DNA from: Parasphingorhabdus halotolerans
Lineage (GTDB): Bacteria > Pseudomonadota > Alphaproteobacteria > Sphingomonadales > Sphingomonadaceae
Direction: 5' to 3'
Length of the DNA stretch: 64,000 bases
NCBI RefSeq assembly: GCF_012516475.1
Contig: NZ_CP051217.1
Location: 2,542,001 to 2,606,000, forward strand
Shown: positions 19,490 through 28,633 of the stretch, piece by piece
How the letters are laid out: each line of letters begins with the position of its first letter
Position numbering within the stretch: position 1 is the first letter of the stretch
The notes under the pieces: model-generated
What the model was told of the DNA's origin: nothing
What the model saw: only the letters and a program-made list of their open reading frames with translations
The model's database searches: none
Translations under genes and position numbers: made by a program

Positions 19490-19789
19490 TTAATCCGCAG
19501 CAATGATGCGGTCGCGCATGGTCTGGCTGGCGCGGAATGTCAGCACCCGGCGCGGTGCGATCGGGACTTCAACGCCCGTTTTTGGATTACGTCCGGTACG
19601 TTCGCCCTTGTCGCGCAAAACAAACGTGCCAAAACCGGAAATTTTCACATTCTGCCCGTCAATAAGGGCTTCGATCATATGATCGAGAATGGACTCGACC
19701 ATCACCGCGCTATCGGCGCGGGAAAGGCCCACTTGCCGGTTCATCGTGTCCGAAAGATCTGCTCTGGTCAGGGTGCTCGAATAGCTCAT
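19490..19789 (-). CDS. ihfA: Integration host factor, alpha subunit
   Basis: A 99-residue DNA-bending protein of the HU/IHF family; with IHF-beta it bends DNA at specific sites for replication, recombination and sigma-54 transcription. Motifs: [46 protein letters not shown] with the beta-arm, and RVLTFRAS. Start set at the ATG at 19789, with CGGAG seven or eight bases before; a GTG one codon upstream is possible. IHF would also be the architectural partner for the candidate sigma-54 promoter of glnBA. Confidence 0.93.
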   Translation of the reverse strand: MSYSSTLTRADLSDTMNRQVGLSRADSAVMVESILDHMIEALIDGQNVKISGFGTFVLRDKGERTGRNPKTGVEVPIAPRRVLTFRASQTMRDRIIAAD

Positions 19790-19912
19790 CACAATATCTC
19801 CGTGTAAGAGATTGAAATAAAGGCAGAGACATAAAGCAAACCAAGCCGATTGTAAACGTTAACGTCAATCTTAACAGTGGATTTCAATAAATTAGCAGGA
19901 TATGCGGCACCG

Positions 19913-20710
19913 ATGACCGACAAAAAAATACAGCCCGTAGCTCTGGCAAGACTCCTCTCGCAATGCGGTAAAGGTGGGGGAGAGAATCCGATAGACTTGC
20001 CGCAAAGCTGGACGCAGGGGCGCACGGCCTTTGGCGGCTTGTCAGCGGCGCTCGCCTATCAGGCCGCCAGCCAGATTGAGGATGACCTGCCCGGTTTGCG
20101 CTCTGCTCAGATCGCATTTGTCGGCCCGCTGTTTGGAAGGCTGACGGCAGAAACCGAGATGCTCCGCCGCGGCAAAAGCACTGCCTTTGTCGGATCAAAC
20201 ATCTTTGGTGACAAGGGCCTTGGTCTGCATTGCAGTTTTGTCTTCGCCGCGCAGCGCGATACGGCAGTCACGACCTCGGATATGATAAAGCCGGATTTTC
20301 CACCCTTCCCCGACGGCGCGGATCTGCATAGTGGACCACCGCAGTTTTTCACGTCCAATATGGAATATGTTGGCAAGCGGATTGATACCAGTATTAAAAC
20401 AAACCACCTGACCCGCTGGATGCGATTGAAGCAACGCGAGGACCTCAATATCGTAGCTGAATTGCTGTGCATGGGAGACAGTCTGCCACCATCCCTGATG
20501 GGCTTGCTCGACCAGAACGCGATGGTGAGTTCGATGAACTGGCAGATCAATATTATTGCCGATGAAATCCATACCGCAGATGGCTGGTGGTTAATCGATT
20601 CCCACACGCACCATGCTGATCATGGCGCGAGCAGCCAATATATGAGCATGTGGAATAGCGAGAAAGAGCTCATCGCAACCGGTATGCAGAGCGTCGCTTA
20701 TTATGCTTGA
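19913..20710 (+). CDS. Acyl-CoA thioesterase-like protein, double hotdog
   Basis: 265 residues from the ATG at 19913 (an in-frame GTG at 19877 would add 12 poorly conserved residues). The protein reads as two hotdog halves: QGRTAFGGLSAALAYQAASQIEDDLPGLRSAQIAFVGPLFG and later LTRWMRLKQREDLNIVAELLCMGDSLPPSLMGL, ending in WWLIDSHTHHADHGASSQYMSMWN. This is the thioesterase-family layout often encoded in sphingomonads. It should cleave acyl-CoA; the acyl group is unknown. It is divergent from ihfA. Confidence 0.78.
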   Translation: MTDKKIQPVALARLLSQCGKGGGENPIDLPQSWTQGRTAFGGLSAALAYQAASQIEDDLPGLRSAQIAFVGPLFGRLTAETEMLRRGKSTAFVGSNIFGDKGLGLHCSFVFAAQRDTAVTTSDMIKPDFPPFPDGADLHSGPPQFFTSNMEYVGKRIDTSIKTNHLTRWMRLKQREDLNIVAELLCMGDSLPPSLMGLLDQNAMVSSMNWQINIIADEIHTADGWWLIDSHTHHADHGASSQYMSMWNSEKELIATGMQSVAYYA

Positions 20711-20770
20711 ATGAGGCGCGTGTCGCATGGGTCGATTGGTTGGCCTGCAAGTCATAGCTTTGGCGAAGAG

Positions 20771-20856
20771 TGGTGGACAGGATAGGATTCGAACCTATGT
20801 ACGCTTACACGGGCAGATTTACAGTCTGCTGCCTTTAACCACTCGGCCACCTGTCC
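20771..20856 (-). tRNA. tRNA-Tyr (GTA anticodon)
   Basis: Read on the minus strand the gene starts GGACAGGTGGCCGAGTGG and ends in CCTGTCC-A-CCA, a perfect seven-pair acceptor stem with CCA encoded. The anticodon arm is CAGACTGTAAATCTG with GTA in the loop; the T arm is ATAGG-TTCGAAT-CCTAT. A long variable arm (class II tRNA) fits tRNA-Tyr in bacteria. About 150 bp of empty sequence lies between it and rlmB, and 60 bp between it and the thioesterase gene. Confidence 0.95.
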
Positions 20857-21012
20857 ATTTGGTCACCAAATCCATGCCTTTGCAGGCAAGAGCGGCTCAA
20901 TGACGAAAGCACGCGCTGCTGTCAATGGTCAGCTTTTCCAAATTTGCGGATTCATTGTTCATGGTCTGAAAAAAGGGCTGCGCATTTGGCGGCGAGGCGC
21001 TAGGGCTTGGTG

Positions 21013-21765
21013 ATGGCAAGAAAAAACAGATCAATCAAGAAAACCGGCAGCGGCCTTAAATTCTGGGGGCGTCACGCGATAGAGGCGGCACTCGAAAACC
21101 CCCGCCGGGTGGTAAAAAAAATATCGGGAACGCGAGAAGCGCTTGCAGGGCTGGATCTGCCGACTGACCTTTCGGTGGTCTATTGCGATGTCGCTGATCT
21201 TGGACGGGTGGTTCCGCGAGAGGCGCCGCATCAGGGCATGGTTGCCGATGTTGATCCGTTGCCGGATATCTGGCTCGGCGACATGCTGGACGCTGCGAGT
21301 GAATCCGGACGCCCGATATTGCTGCTCGACCAGGTGACTGACCCGCATAATGTCGGCGCGATTTTGCGCTCGGCAGCGGCCTTTGATTCTGCTGCGATTG
21401 TGACGCAGGACCGACATGCACCGCCGGAATCAGGAACGGTGGCGAAATCAGCATCGGGCGCGCTGGAAATCGTGCCGTGGGTGCGGGTGGTCAATCTGTC
21501 CCGTGCGCTCGATGAAATCGCTGAGGCGGGCTATTGGCGTATCGGGCTGGACGGTGATGCAGAGCAAACGCTTGGCGAAACGATGGGCCAAAGCAAGCTG
21601 GCGCTGGTGATGGGCGCGGAAGGCGAGGGTCTGCGCCAGAATGTCGCGGCTCATTGTGATACGCTGGCGAGACTGCCTATGAGCCAGCGCATGGAGAGCC
21701 TGAATGTGTCCAATGCGGCTGCCATCGCGCTCTATGCGGAGTATACCCGAAGCAAGGAGGATTAG
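21013..21765 (+). CDS. rlmB: 23S rRNA 2'-O-methyltransferase of SpoU/RlmB family
   Basis: About 250 residues from the ATG at 21013. Has the N-terminal L30e-like substrate domain (WGRHAIEAALENPRRV) and a trefoil-knot methyltransferase domain with the three SpoU motifs: DQVTDPHNVGAILRSAAAF, LVMGAEGEGLRQ and PMSQRMESLNVSNAAAIALYE-like end. RlmB methylates the 2'-O of G2251 in 23S rRNA; the length and motifs fit RlmB better than TrmH. The lipoprotein gene starts three bases after its stop with an AGGAGG inside the last codons. Confidence 0.87.
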   Translation: MARKNRSIKKTGSGLKFWGRHAIEAALENPRRVVKKISGTREALAGLDLPTDLSVVYCDVADLGRVVPREAPHQGMVADVDPLPDIWLGDMLDAASESGRPILLLDQVTDPHNVGAILRSAAAFDSAAIVTQDRHAPPESGTVAKSASGALEIVPWVRVVNLSRALDEIAEAGYWRIGLDGDAEQTLGETMGQSKLALVMGAEGEGLRQNVAAHCDTLARLPMSQRMESLNVSNAAAIALYAEYTRSKED

Positions 21766-21768
21766 ATT

Positions 21769-22704
21769 GTGAAGCTGTTTGCGAAATTCGTTGCGGTATT
21801 GGCCGCGCCAATGCTGCTGACCGGTTGCCTGTTCCTGCCGGGTAAGTTTGATGCAACCTTGAAGCTCCATCAGGGCGGGAAATATGAATTCACCTATGTT
21901 GGCGAGATGCAGATTGTTGCTGGCGACGACAAGGATATGTCCCAACCCAAGCTGGAACCATTCGACAAGGAAAATGCGCGTTGCAATGACTGGATTGAGA
22001 GTGACGGCACCAAAACACCCAATGTCTATTACGGCAATTACAGTGAACCAACAGAAGTCGCCGTCTCGGACGCTGAAGCTGCGACAGATGGTGATGAAGC
22101 ATCACCGCGCCGGGTGAAGCGCGATTGCACCAAAGACGAACTGGCTGAACTGGAACAGCAGCAGATCGAAACATACGAACGCCGCAAAGAGGATTATGAG
22201 CAACGGACCGGCATGATGGCTTCGATGTTTGGCGGCGCGGTTCCGGGCAATGATGAAGCGCTCAAGAAATTCGCAGCGCAATTGATGAAATATGATGGTT
22301 GGGAAAAGGCCGAATATGTCGGCGATAATAAATTTGATGTTGAATATCGCGCAGCCGGGACGTTTGACCGCTATTTTGCTTTTCCGATCCTCAATGATGC
22401 GGCGATGCAATATCCGTTTTTTCAGATTGTTCCGCGCAAATCGGGCGAGTTGGAAGTCATGTCTCCTGCGGTTGGTGGCTCCAACTCGTTTCTGTCGCTG
22501 GCAATGATTGGCGGGATGCGCGGGGGCAATAACAAGGACATGCCGATGAGCGAAATCTCCGGTAGCTTCACGCTGGAAACTGATGGCGAAGTGCTCGCGA
22601 ACAATGGCCCCGATGGCTATGAAACAAATGGCAGCAGCAAGACGATACGTTGGGATGTAAAGGGCTTGAAAGAAAGTCCGCGCGCTTTGATCCGGTTGAA
22701 ATAG
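21769..22704 (+). CDS. Lipoprotein of unknown function
   Basis: 311 residues from a GTG preceded by AGGAGG at good spacing. Signal peptide and lipobox: KLFAKFVAVLAAPMLLTGC, so mature at Cys. The body is acidic with many charged residues; residues ~115-150 form a predicted helix (ELAELEQQQIETYERRKEDYEQR) and the second half is likely beta-rich. No family recognised. It follows rlmB so closely that it must be co-translated or coupled, and a strong hairpin terminator ends the unit. Confidence 0.75.
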   Translation: MKLFAKFVAVLAAPMLLTGCLFLPGKFDATLKLHQGGKYEFTYVGEMQIVAGDDKDMSQPKLEPFDKENARCNDWIESDGTKTPNVYYGNYSEPTEVAVSDAEAATDGDEASPRRVKRDCTKDELAELEQQQIETYERRKEDYEQRTGMMASMFGGAVPGNDEALKKFAAQLMKYDGWEKAEYVGDNKFDVEYRAAGTFDRYFAFPILNDAAMQYPFFQIVPRKSGELEVMSPAVGGSNSFLSLAMIGGMRGGNNKDMPMSEISGSFTLETDGEVLANNGPDGYETNGSSKTIRWDVKGLKESPRALIRLK

Positions 22705-22720
22705 ATGGTGGTAGAAAACA

Positions 22721-22750
22721 AAAAAGGGAGCAGACATTTGCTCCCTTTTT
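22721..22750. terminator. Bidirectional intrinsic terminator
   Basis: A perfect 12-bp stem, AAAAAGGGAGCA with TGCTCCCTTTTT, around a six-base loop. It has a T run in both directions, so it can end the rlmB-lipoprotein transcript from the left and the ferredoxin transcript from the right. Confidence 0.9.
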
Positions 22751-22773
22751 AAAACGTAAGCGAACCGAAAAAG

Positions 22774-23091
22774 TCAGTCCTCTTCAGCAATCCGCAATTT
22801 CAGGCCGTCCATATCATCGCTCAATTCAATCTGGCAGCTGAGTCGTGAAAATTCGTTTCGGTGATCGCTGCTTTCCAGCAGGTCATCTTCGTCTTCGCTC
22901 ATTGCGGGCAGTTTGGCTTTCCAGTCCTCAGCCACATGCACATGGCATGTAGCGCAGGAACAGCAGCCGCCGCACAATGCAAGTAGCTCATCAAAACCGT
23001 TGTCGCGGATCGCTTCCATCGCGCTCATACCGCTATCGACGGTTACTGCTTTTTCTTCGCCATCGCGGCCTGTCACATGAATGGTTGGCAT
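22774..23091 (-). CDS. 2Fe-2S ferredoxin, adrenodoxin type
   Basis: 105 residues from the ATG at 23091, with AAGGGG six bases before. The four cluster Cys follow the plant/vertebrate pattern: [15 protein letters not shown] and the last in [14 protein letters not shown], which is the hallmark of the putidaredoxin/FdxB/adrenodoxin class. Such proteins feed electrons to cytochromes P450 or to Fe-S cluster assembly. No P450, reductase or isc genes are adjacent, so the partner is unknown. Confidence 0.92.
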   Translation of the reverse strand: MPTIHVTGRDGEEKAVTVDSGMSAMEAIRDNGFDELLALCGGCCSCATCHVHVAEDWKAKLPAMSEDEDDLLESSDHRNEFSRLSCQIELSDDMDGLKLRIAEED

Positions 23092-23185
23092 AGACACCCC
23101 TTATAAAACTATATTTCCAAAATCCCGCACGCTATGTCTGCTGCGGCGGAAAATATCAAGGCCCGATGCGGGCAGGAGTGTTGGC

Positions 23186-23803
23186 GTGGGCCTATCAATA
23201 GAAATGATCAAGTCAGGGCTGGATGCGGTGAGTGCCATAGAGCCAAAACTGGAGGCTGCCATCGCTTCCTCGGGGCATCCGGAACCGCGTATCAGACCTG
23301 AGGGCTATGAGACGTTGCTTCGCACTATCGTGGGCCAACAGGTCAGCGTGGCTTCCGCCGCTGCGGTGTGGAAAAAGCTGGAAGTGCGACTGGGTGAGGG
23401 GTGTCCGGCAGAAGTTTTGCTCGAGACGGAATTTGACGAGTTACGCGCTTGCGGCTTGTCTCGTCAGAAGCAAGGCTATGCCCGCAGTTTGGCGGAATTG
23501 ATCATTTCGGGCGGGCTGGATCTTGGCAATTTGCCGGCCGATGATGAGGATGCGATTGCGCTGCTTACCAGGGTTAAGGGCATTGGCCGCTGGTCTGCAG
23601 AAATCTATTTGCTGTTTGCACTGGGGCGAGAGGATGTCTGGCCTGCTGGCGATCTCGCTGTGCAAGTCGGGATCGGCAACATACTGGGTCTGAAAGATCG
23701 CCCGTCAGAGCATGAATTGCGGGAACTGTCCGAGCCTTGGTCGCCGCACCGGGGCGCAGTCGCCATTTTTACATGGCATCATTATCACGTAATGGTGATG
23801 TAG
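23186..23803 (+). CDS. DNA-3-methyladenine glycosylase II-like (HhH-GPD)
   Basis: 205 residues if translation begins at the GTG at 23186, which has AGGAG seven bases before; the open frame extends farther 5' but that part overlaps the ferredoxin start. The HhH-GPD motif is LTRVKGIGRWSAEIYLLFALGREDVWPAGD, ending in the catalytic Asp. Also RTIVGQQVSVASAAAVW, typical for AlkA. It should excise alkylated purines in base-excision repair. The AlkA N-terminal TATA-like domain is missing, as in the shorter Mag-like members. Convergent with the next gene, one base apart. Confidence 0.85.
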   Translation: MGLSIEMIKSGLDAVSAIEPKLEAAIASSGHPEPRIRPEGYETLLRTIVGQQVSVASAAAVWKKLEVRLGEGCPAEVLLETEFDELRACGLSRQKQGYARSLAELIISGGLDLGNLPADDEDAIALLTRVKGIGRWSAEIYLLFALGREDVWPAGDLAVQVGIGNILGLKDRPSEHELRELSEPWSPHRGAVAIFTWHHYHVMVM

Positions 23804-23804
23804 G

Positions 23805-24293
23805 CTATTTTTTGAGACCCGGATTGAGCGCCACGATTTCCTTCATGAACGACGTCGGCTTTTTGCGATATTTGGTTTTCGGATTGGTCTTCAAACCTAG
23901 CAATGCCATTGCATCCTCAACAAAATGGACGCAGTTGCGCTTGTTGAGATTATAGCTTTTTTGCGGGATTGCTTTCCATTTTGCCACTTTGGCCATGAGC
24001 TTGCGATAGGCTGCATCGCTTATTGATATACTGAACTGCGAATCGCTCTTGGCAATATAATTTGCCGGCGGTGCTTTCACAATTCCTTTCACCGAACCCC
24101 ATAATATGGCCGGTGAGACATTGATGGCGGTAAAGCCATGGGCATCATCCACAATTTGGCCGTTATCCAGCTTGCCCTTCACGGTGTAAAATGCATGCGG
24201 GAAGCTTTCGCCAAATTCGTGGCTGTAGAACGTCACGGTGACGTCGGCCCGAGCGGTGTCGGGAAGTACAAATCCGGACGAGAACATCGCCAA
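23805..24293 (-). CDS. Secreted protein resembling permuted NlpC/P60 (LRAT-like) enzymes
   Basis: About 160 residues. NCVHFVEDAM near residue 120 recalls the NCEHFV motif with catalytic Cys of LRAT/permuted NlpC-P60 proteins, and SFPHAFYTVKG near the start would supply the His. I infer a papain-like acyltransferase or hydrolase; not proven. The start is unclear. A good signal peptide (KFSIWIAVLAMFSSGFVLPD then TARA) lies in frame directly behind the TAG stop of the upstream ABC gene, yet no ATG, GTG or TTG begins it. I give the first usual codon, TTG at 24293; ATG at 24285-24287 or a rare ATA at 24306-24308 are alternatives. Confidence 0.55.
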   Translation of the reverse strand: MAMFSSGFVLPDTARADVTVTFYSHEFGESFPHAFYTVKGKLDNGQIVDDAHGFTAINVSPAILWGSVKGIVKAPPANYIAKSDSQFSISISDAAYRKLMAKVAKWKAIPQKSYNLNKRNCVHFVEDAMALLGLKTNPKTKYRKKPTSFMKEIVALNPGLKK

Positions 24294-24317
24294 AACCGCG
24301 ATCCATATGGAAAACTT

Positions 24318-25877
24318 CTAGTCCGAAACATTGTCACTTGCCCTGTTTTCTAAATTTTGACCAAGCCAGTCAGCGGCTTGCTTTGGTGTCTTCTTGTCCT
24401 GATCGCGATCGACCATATAATTGGCTTCGCGCATTTTTTCTACCGTGATTGCACCCACCAGCGGTTTAACTGCGCGCATGAATTGATCATCATTCCTCCG
24501 TTCTGGCGAAACTAGCAGCAGTGCTTCGTACGATGGCACGGCGTTTTTGGGATCGCCCAGCACCACAAAGCCATTTGCAGCAATCCGTCCATCGGTTGAA
24601 AAGGCCGAGATTACATCCACTTCTCGGCTCATTAAAGCCGGATACATGAAGGTAGGATTAAACGACCGGGTGTCCTGGAAACGCATTGGGTATGCGTCTT
24701 TGACCATCTGCCATTCCGGGCGCTCAAGAAACTCAACATCGGTGCCGAAAACCAGATCGGGAGATTCTCGGGCCAAATCATCCAAAGTCGTCATTGCCCG
24801 TTTTGCAGCGTCATCGGCCCGCACCGCAAATGCGTAAGTATTTTCAAACCCCAATGCGCCGGCCATCGAAACACCATGCTGCGTGCGGGTCCACTTTGCG
24901 ATATCTTCGAACATCTGCGCTGCCGGCACCGGATCGCTGCGTTTCATCTGATTGGTCCAGATGGTCCCGGAATAGTCAACATAGATATCGACATCACCGC
25001 CAGCCAAAGCTCCAAACACCACAGCTGAACCCAGCCCATCGCGGTACCGCACTTTATATCCGGCATTTTCCAGTCGCTCACCAATCAGCCGTGCCAATAT
25101 ATATTGCTCGGAAAAACTCTTTGCGCCAATGACGACAACATCATCCTTCGAGGTAAGCAACGGGGCACAGGCGAATATCAGTCCGGCGCTCAATATAGCA
25201 GCGCCGACCCATGCGAGTATTTTACGGCGTTCTCTTATAGCGCGCTCCATCAGCCCCAATAGCACGTCAACCGATATAGCCAGTGCGGCGGAAAACAGGC
25301 AGCCCGCCAATACATAGGTCCAATTTTGGGTTTGCAGTCCGGCAAAAATAAGGTCGCCAAGACTGGGTTGCCCGACGGTGGTTGACAACGTGGCAGCACC
25401 TATTGTCCAGACGGCTGCCGTTCGGATTCCCGCCATGATCGTGGGCGCGGCAAGCGGTGCTTCCACCAGGCGCATTTTTTGTGCTCGCGTCATGCCAAGT
25501 CCGTCAGCCGCTTCTTTCACCGCCGGATCGACACCGGTGAGTCCGGTGACTGCATTACGCAATATCGGGAGCAGCGCGTATAATGTTAAAGCCAGCAGCG
25601 CGGGCAGAAAGCCGAACGCCGATATGCCGCCGCCGACTATTGCTGAAACACCGAGCAATAGTGGGTAGAACAGGGCGAGCAATGCCAGTCCTGGTATTGT
25701 CTGGATCAGGCTAGCGAGAGTGAGCGCCACGCCCGCAACTCTGGGCGATCGCGCTGCCCAAATGGCTAGAGGCAGACAGATTACCATGGCAAGCAGCAGC
25801 GCCGAAAAACTCAATTGTACGTGGGCCGCGAGAAGTTCCGGGACGCGAGTGAAAGCGGCTTTCCATGTGTCGCTCAT
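24318..25877 (-). CDS. Osmolyte ABC transporter, permease fused to substrate-binding protein
   Basis: 519 residues. Residues 1-~235 are an OpuB/ProW-type permease with about six membrane segments and the EAA-like loop EAADGLGMTRAQKMRLVEAPLAAPTIMAGIRTAAVWTIG. After a further membrane segment (AWVGAAILSAGLIFACAPLL), residues ~245-510 are an OpuBC/ProX-type binding protein facing the periplasm: VVIGAKSFSEQYILARLIGERLENAGYKV and DIYVDYSGTIWTNQ. Substrates of this class are glycine betaine, choline and relatives. The ATPase gene overlaps it by 4 bp upstream, so this is a complete two-gene importer. Confidence 0.87.
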   Translation of the reverse strand: MSDTWKAAFTRVPELLAAHVQLSFSALLLAMVICLPLAIWAARSPRVAGVALTLASLIQTIPGLALLALFYPLLLGVSAIVGGGISAFGFLPALLALTLYALLPILRNAVTGLTGVDPAVKEAADGLGMTRAQKMRLVEAPLAAPTIMAGIRTAAVWTIGAATLSTTVGQPSLGDLIFAGLQTQNWTYVLAGCLFSAALAISVDVLLGLMERAIRERRKILAWVGAAILSAGLIFACAPLLTSKDDVVVIGAKSFSEQYILARLIGERLENAGYKVRYRDGLGSAVVFGALAGGDVDIYVDYSGTIWTNQMKRSDPVPAAQMFEDIAKWTRTQHGVSMAGALGFENTYAFAVRADDAAKRAMTTLDDLARESPDLVFGTDVEFLERPEWQMVKDAYPMRFQDTRSFNPTFMYPALMSREVDVISAFSTDGRIAANGFVVLGDPKNAVPSYEALLLVSPERRNDDQFMRAVKPLVGAITVEKMREANYMVDRDQDKKTPKQAADWLGQNLENRASDNVSD

Positions 25878-26680
25878 GGTTGCTCGCTTTGATTTTGGTC
25901 CGGATCGTGGCCGAGATCGTGAAAATATTTCGCCTGCGCGCGCGGAATGGCGACGAGCGCTTCGGCCTCATCTCCTGCTTGGCCCGAGAGCAATTCGGCA
26001 GGCGTAGCGTCTGCCTTTATCTGACCGTCTTCCATTACCAATATGCGATCCGCGAGATATAGAGCCTCGGCCATGTCATGAGTGACAATGATCGTGGTCA
26101 GGCCCAGTTTTTCATGCAGCGCCTTGTACTGGGTCCCGAGACTATCGCGGGTTACCGGGTCGAGTGCGCCAAATGGTTCATCCATCAGCATCAACTTGGG
26201 TCGGGTCGCCAAGGCGCGGGCAACGCCGACCCGTTGCTGCTGCCCGCCGCTGAGTTGATCGGGCATGCGGGAAGCCATTTCTTGCGGTAACTCTACCAGG
26301 TCAAGTAGTTCCATCACACGATCAACGCGTCCGTCTTCTCCCGCCAGTTCCAACCCAATCGCGATATTGCACCCGATTGTCATATGGGGAAATAACCCGA
26401 TATTCTGGAACACATAACCAATCTTTCGCCGCACAATATGCGGATCAGTAGTCGTGACATCATCGCCCGCGATCAGGATTTTGCCGCTGTCTGGCTCAAT
26501 CAGGCGATTGATCATTTTAAGCAGGGTGGACTTGCCTGACCCCGAAAGACCAACCAGCGCAACGAGACAGCCTGCTGCTATTTCCAGCGAGACATTATCA
26601 ACGGCTTGAATCCCGCCAAAACGGCGGCTGACTTCATATAGGCTGAGGTCTGGGCCCCTGGAAGTCCGCGTTGATTGCAT
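25874..26680 (-). CDS. Osmolyte ABC transporter, ATP-binding subunit
   Basis: 268 residues of the OpuBA/ProV type. Walker A GLSGSGKST, signature LSGGQQQRVGVARAL, Walker B LMLMDEPFGALDP and the switch His in IIVTHDMAEA are all present. No CBS domains follow, unlike ProV/OpuAA of enterobacteria, so ionic-strength sensing through CBS is absent. First gene of the pair with the permease-binding protein fusion; divergent from the SDR gene with ~140 bp between. Confidence 0.9.
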   Translation of the reverse strand: MQSTRTSRGPDLSLYEVSRRFGGIQAVDNVSLEIAAGCLVALVGLSGSGKSTLLKMINRLIEPDSGKILIAGDDVTTTDPHIVRRKIGYVFQNIGLFPHMTIGCNIAIGLELAGEDGRVDRVMELLDLVELPQEMASRMPDQLSGGQQQRVGVARALATRPKLMLMDEPFGALDPVTRDSLGTQYKALHEKLGLTTIIVTHDMAEALYLADRILVMEDGQIKADATPAELLSGQAGDEAEALVAIPRAQAKYFHDLGHDPDQNQSEQP

Positions 26681-26818
26681 TGGGAAGCCTTTTGCCGATC
26701 TTTTTTACCGATGTCCAACGTCACTTGAGGATGGGCTTGACCGCACGCGCAAAAACCGCTGGAGTGAACATCAATGTAAATAAACTGTTTGAAAATTTGC
26801 ACACACGAGAGGATAGCC

Positions 26819-27649
26819 ATGGCGTATCAGAGCGGACAGAAAACCATTTTCATCACAGGCGGGGCATCTGGCCTGGGCCGTGAAGTCGGTCGCTACTTTG
26901 CCGGAAAAGGCTGGTTTGTCGGTATCGCCGACGTCAATGAAGCGGGTATGGCCGGGACCGCAGCGATGCTGCCGGATGGGAAAAGTTCCATTCACAAACT
27001 GGATGTTACCGACCGCACGCAATGGAAAACGGCCGTCGAAGAATTCGGCAAAATCACTGGCGGCCGGATGGATGTATTGTTTAACAATGCGGGTATCGGT
27101 ACTGGCGGGCCTATTGAAGAGATGGCGGACGAAGACATTGATCTGATGCTGGCTATCAATCTCACTGGTGTGATAAGCGGCACGCGCGCCTGCTTTGAAA
27201 TGCTGAAAAACACGCCCGATAGCTGCGTGCTTTATACCGCATCGGCAGCTGGTATATATGGTGTGGCTGATCTGAGCGTGTATAGCGCTTCCAAATTCGC
27301 GGTTCGCGGTTTGGCAGAATCTCATGATCTGGAGTTCAAGAAGCACGGAATAAAATCGCGGTCGCTGATGCCCGGCTTTGTCGATACGGGCATCATCGGA
27401 GAAGTTGTCGAAGGCACCAATCAAACCGGTAAGGAACGGCTGGAGGCTGCCGGCGTAATGGTCAGCCCGGTTTCTATAATCGGTCCTGCGGCATGGGAAG
27501 CTGTGCATGGCGACAAGGTTCATAAACCGGTTAACAAGATGGCGAAGCAACTTGCCTTTGCCGCCCGCTGGATGCCGGGACGGCTGCGCAAACAGCAGAC
27601 CCAATTGGCTGATCTGGGGGATGTGCTCGCCGGACCGGAGCAAAAATAA
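26819..27649 (+). CDS. Short-chain dehydrogenase/reductase
   Basis: 276 residues from the ATG at 26819, preceded by AGAGGA. Classical SDR: cofactor loop TGGASGLGREVG, DVNEAG at the end of beta-2 (Asp suggests NAD preference), NNAGIG, catalytic Ser in YTASAAGIYG and YSASK. Residues after ~210 form the variable substrate cap. Substrate not deducible. It stands alone between divergent ABC genes and the convergent pterin dehydratase 3 bp away. Confidence 0.88.
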   Translation: MAYQSGQKTIFITGGASGLGREVGRYFAGKGWFVGIADVNEAGMAGTAAMLPDGKSSIHKLDVTDRTQWKTAVEEFGKITGGRMDVLFNNAGIGTGGPIEEMADEDIDLMLAINLTGVISGTRACFEMLKNTPDSCVLYTASAAGIYGVADLSVYSASKFAVRGLAESHDLEFKKHGIKSRSLMPGFVDTGIIGEVVEGTNQTGKERLEAAGVMVSPVSIIGPAAWEAVHGDKVHKPVNKMAKQLAFAARWMPGRLRKQQTQLADLGDVLAGPEQK

Positions 27650-27652
27650 TAT

Positions 27653-27949
27653 TTAAACAAAACTGTCGATTTTTTTCGCCAAATCAATATCGCGCTGCGA
27701 CAGTCCGCCATTGTCCCCGGCGTCATGGGTGGTGAGCGCGACATCCACCTTGTTATACACGTTAAACCACTCCGGGTGATGGTCTGCCTTTTCGGCATGG
27801 ATGGCGACGCGGGTCATAAAGGCAAAAGCTTGGGCAAAATCACCAAATTTGAACTTTCGGCTTATCGCATCGCGCCCGGGATCATATTTCCAGTCCGACA
27901 GCTCCTTTAAAGCCGCGTCGCGCTCGGTCTCATTTAATTGGGCTACCAT
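27653..27949 (-). CDS. phhB: Pterin-4a-carbinolamine dehydratase
   Basis: 98 residues from the ATG at 27949, chosen because GAGGA is eight bases before; the longer frame adds 11 unconserved residues. The family motif [33 protein letters not shown] is complete, with the active-site His pair (DHHPEW) and the TTHD end. The enzyme recycles tetrahydrobiopterin or tetrahydrofolate after phenylalanine hydroxylase; no phhA is nearby. Divergent from ccmA with 54 bp between. Confidence 0.92.
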   Translation of the reverse strand: MVAQLNETERDAALKELSDWKYDPGRDAISRKFKFGDFAQAFAFMTRVAIHAEKADHHPEWFNVYNKVDVALTTHDAGDNGGLSQRDIDLAKKIDSFV

Positions 27950-28003
27950 TATCTTGTCCTCTTCTCTTGGCATTGCCGCCATTTCATGCCTTAAGTCTGA
28001 TCC

Positions 28004-28633
28004 ATGAACGCGGGGCCGTCAACATCATCCAATATAAACGCCGACAAGCGATTAATTGTCGAGGCCTTGTCCTGCGTGCGCGGGGATAGAATTCTGTTCC
28101 GCGATTTGAATTTCACTCTCGAACCGGAGCAGGCAGGTCTTATAACAGGCCCCAACGGCGTAGGAAAGTCGAGCTTGCTGCGATTGATCGCTGGATTGCT
28201 CAAGCCGTTCTCCGGATCCATAACCGCACCGGAAACCAGGGCGTTGTGCGATGACAATCTTGCGCTGGATGAACATCTGCCGCTCGAAAAGGCCTTGCAC
28301 TTCTGGGCAAGCTTGGATGGCGATGCCTCCATTGACGTCGAGACGGCAATGGCATCGGCGGGTCTCGGGCGTCTTGCCGAAGTACCGGTGCGCTATTTTT
28401 CGACCGGGCAGAGGCAGCGGGCGCGGCTGGCGCGGACCTATTTGACCGGTGCGCCACTCTGGTTGCTCGACGAACCGGCCAATGGGTTGGACACCGCTTC
28501 GGTTGAGCAACTGGGGCAGGTGTTGCAGAACCATCTCGAGCGCGGCGGGCTCATTCTCGCCGCCAGTCATATTCCGCTGCCGATCCACTTCGACCTTACG
28601 CTCGAACTCAAACCCCTGGCGGCGGCGTCATGA
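28004..28633 (+). CDS. ccmA: Haem exporter ATPase CcmA
   Basis: 209 residues. ABC ATPase with Walker [10 protein letters not shown], a slightly divergent signature [13 protein letters not shown] (the Q-loop and STGQ form is typical of CcmA), and Walker [13 protein letters not shown]. CcmA with CcmB and CcmC releases haem from CcmE during cytochrome c maturation. The last codons overlap the ccmB start (ATGA). Its product is required for c-type haem attachment, including the cytochrome domain of the PQQ dehydrogenase at 3.7-5.9 kb. Confidence 0.93.
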   Translation: MNAGPSTSSNINADKRLIVEALSCVRGDRILFRDLNFTLEPEQAGLITGPNGVGKSSLLRLIAGLLKPFSGSITAPETRALCDDNLALDEHLPLEKALHFWASLDGDASIDVETAMASAGLGRLAEVPVRYFSTGQRQRARLARTYLTGAPLWLLDEPANGLDTASVEQLGQVLQNHLERGGLILAASHIPLPIHFDLTLELKPLAAAS

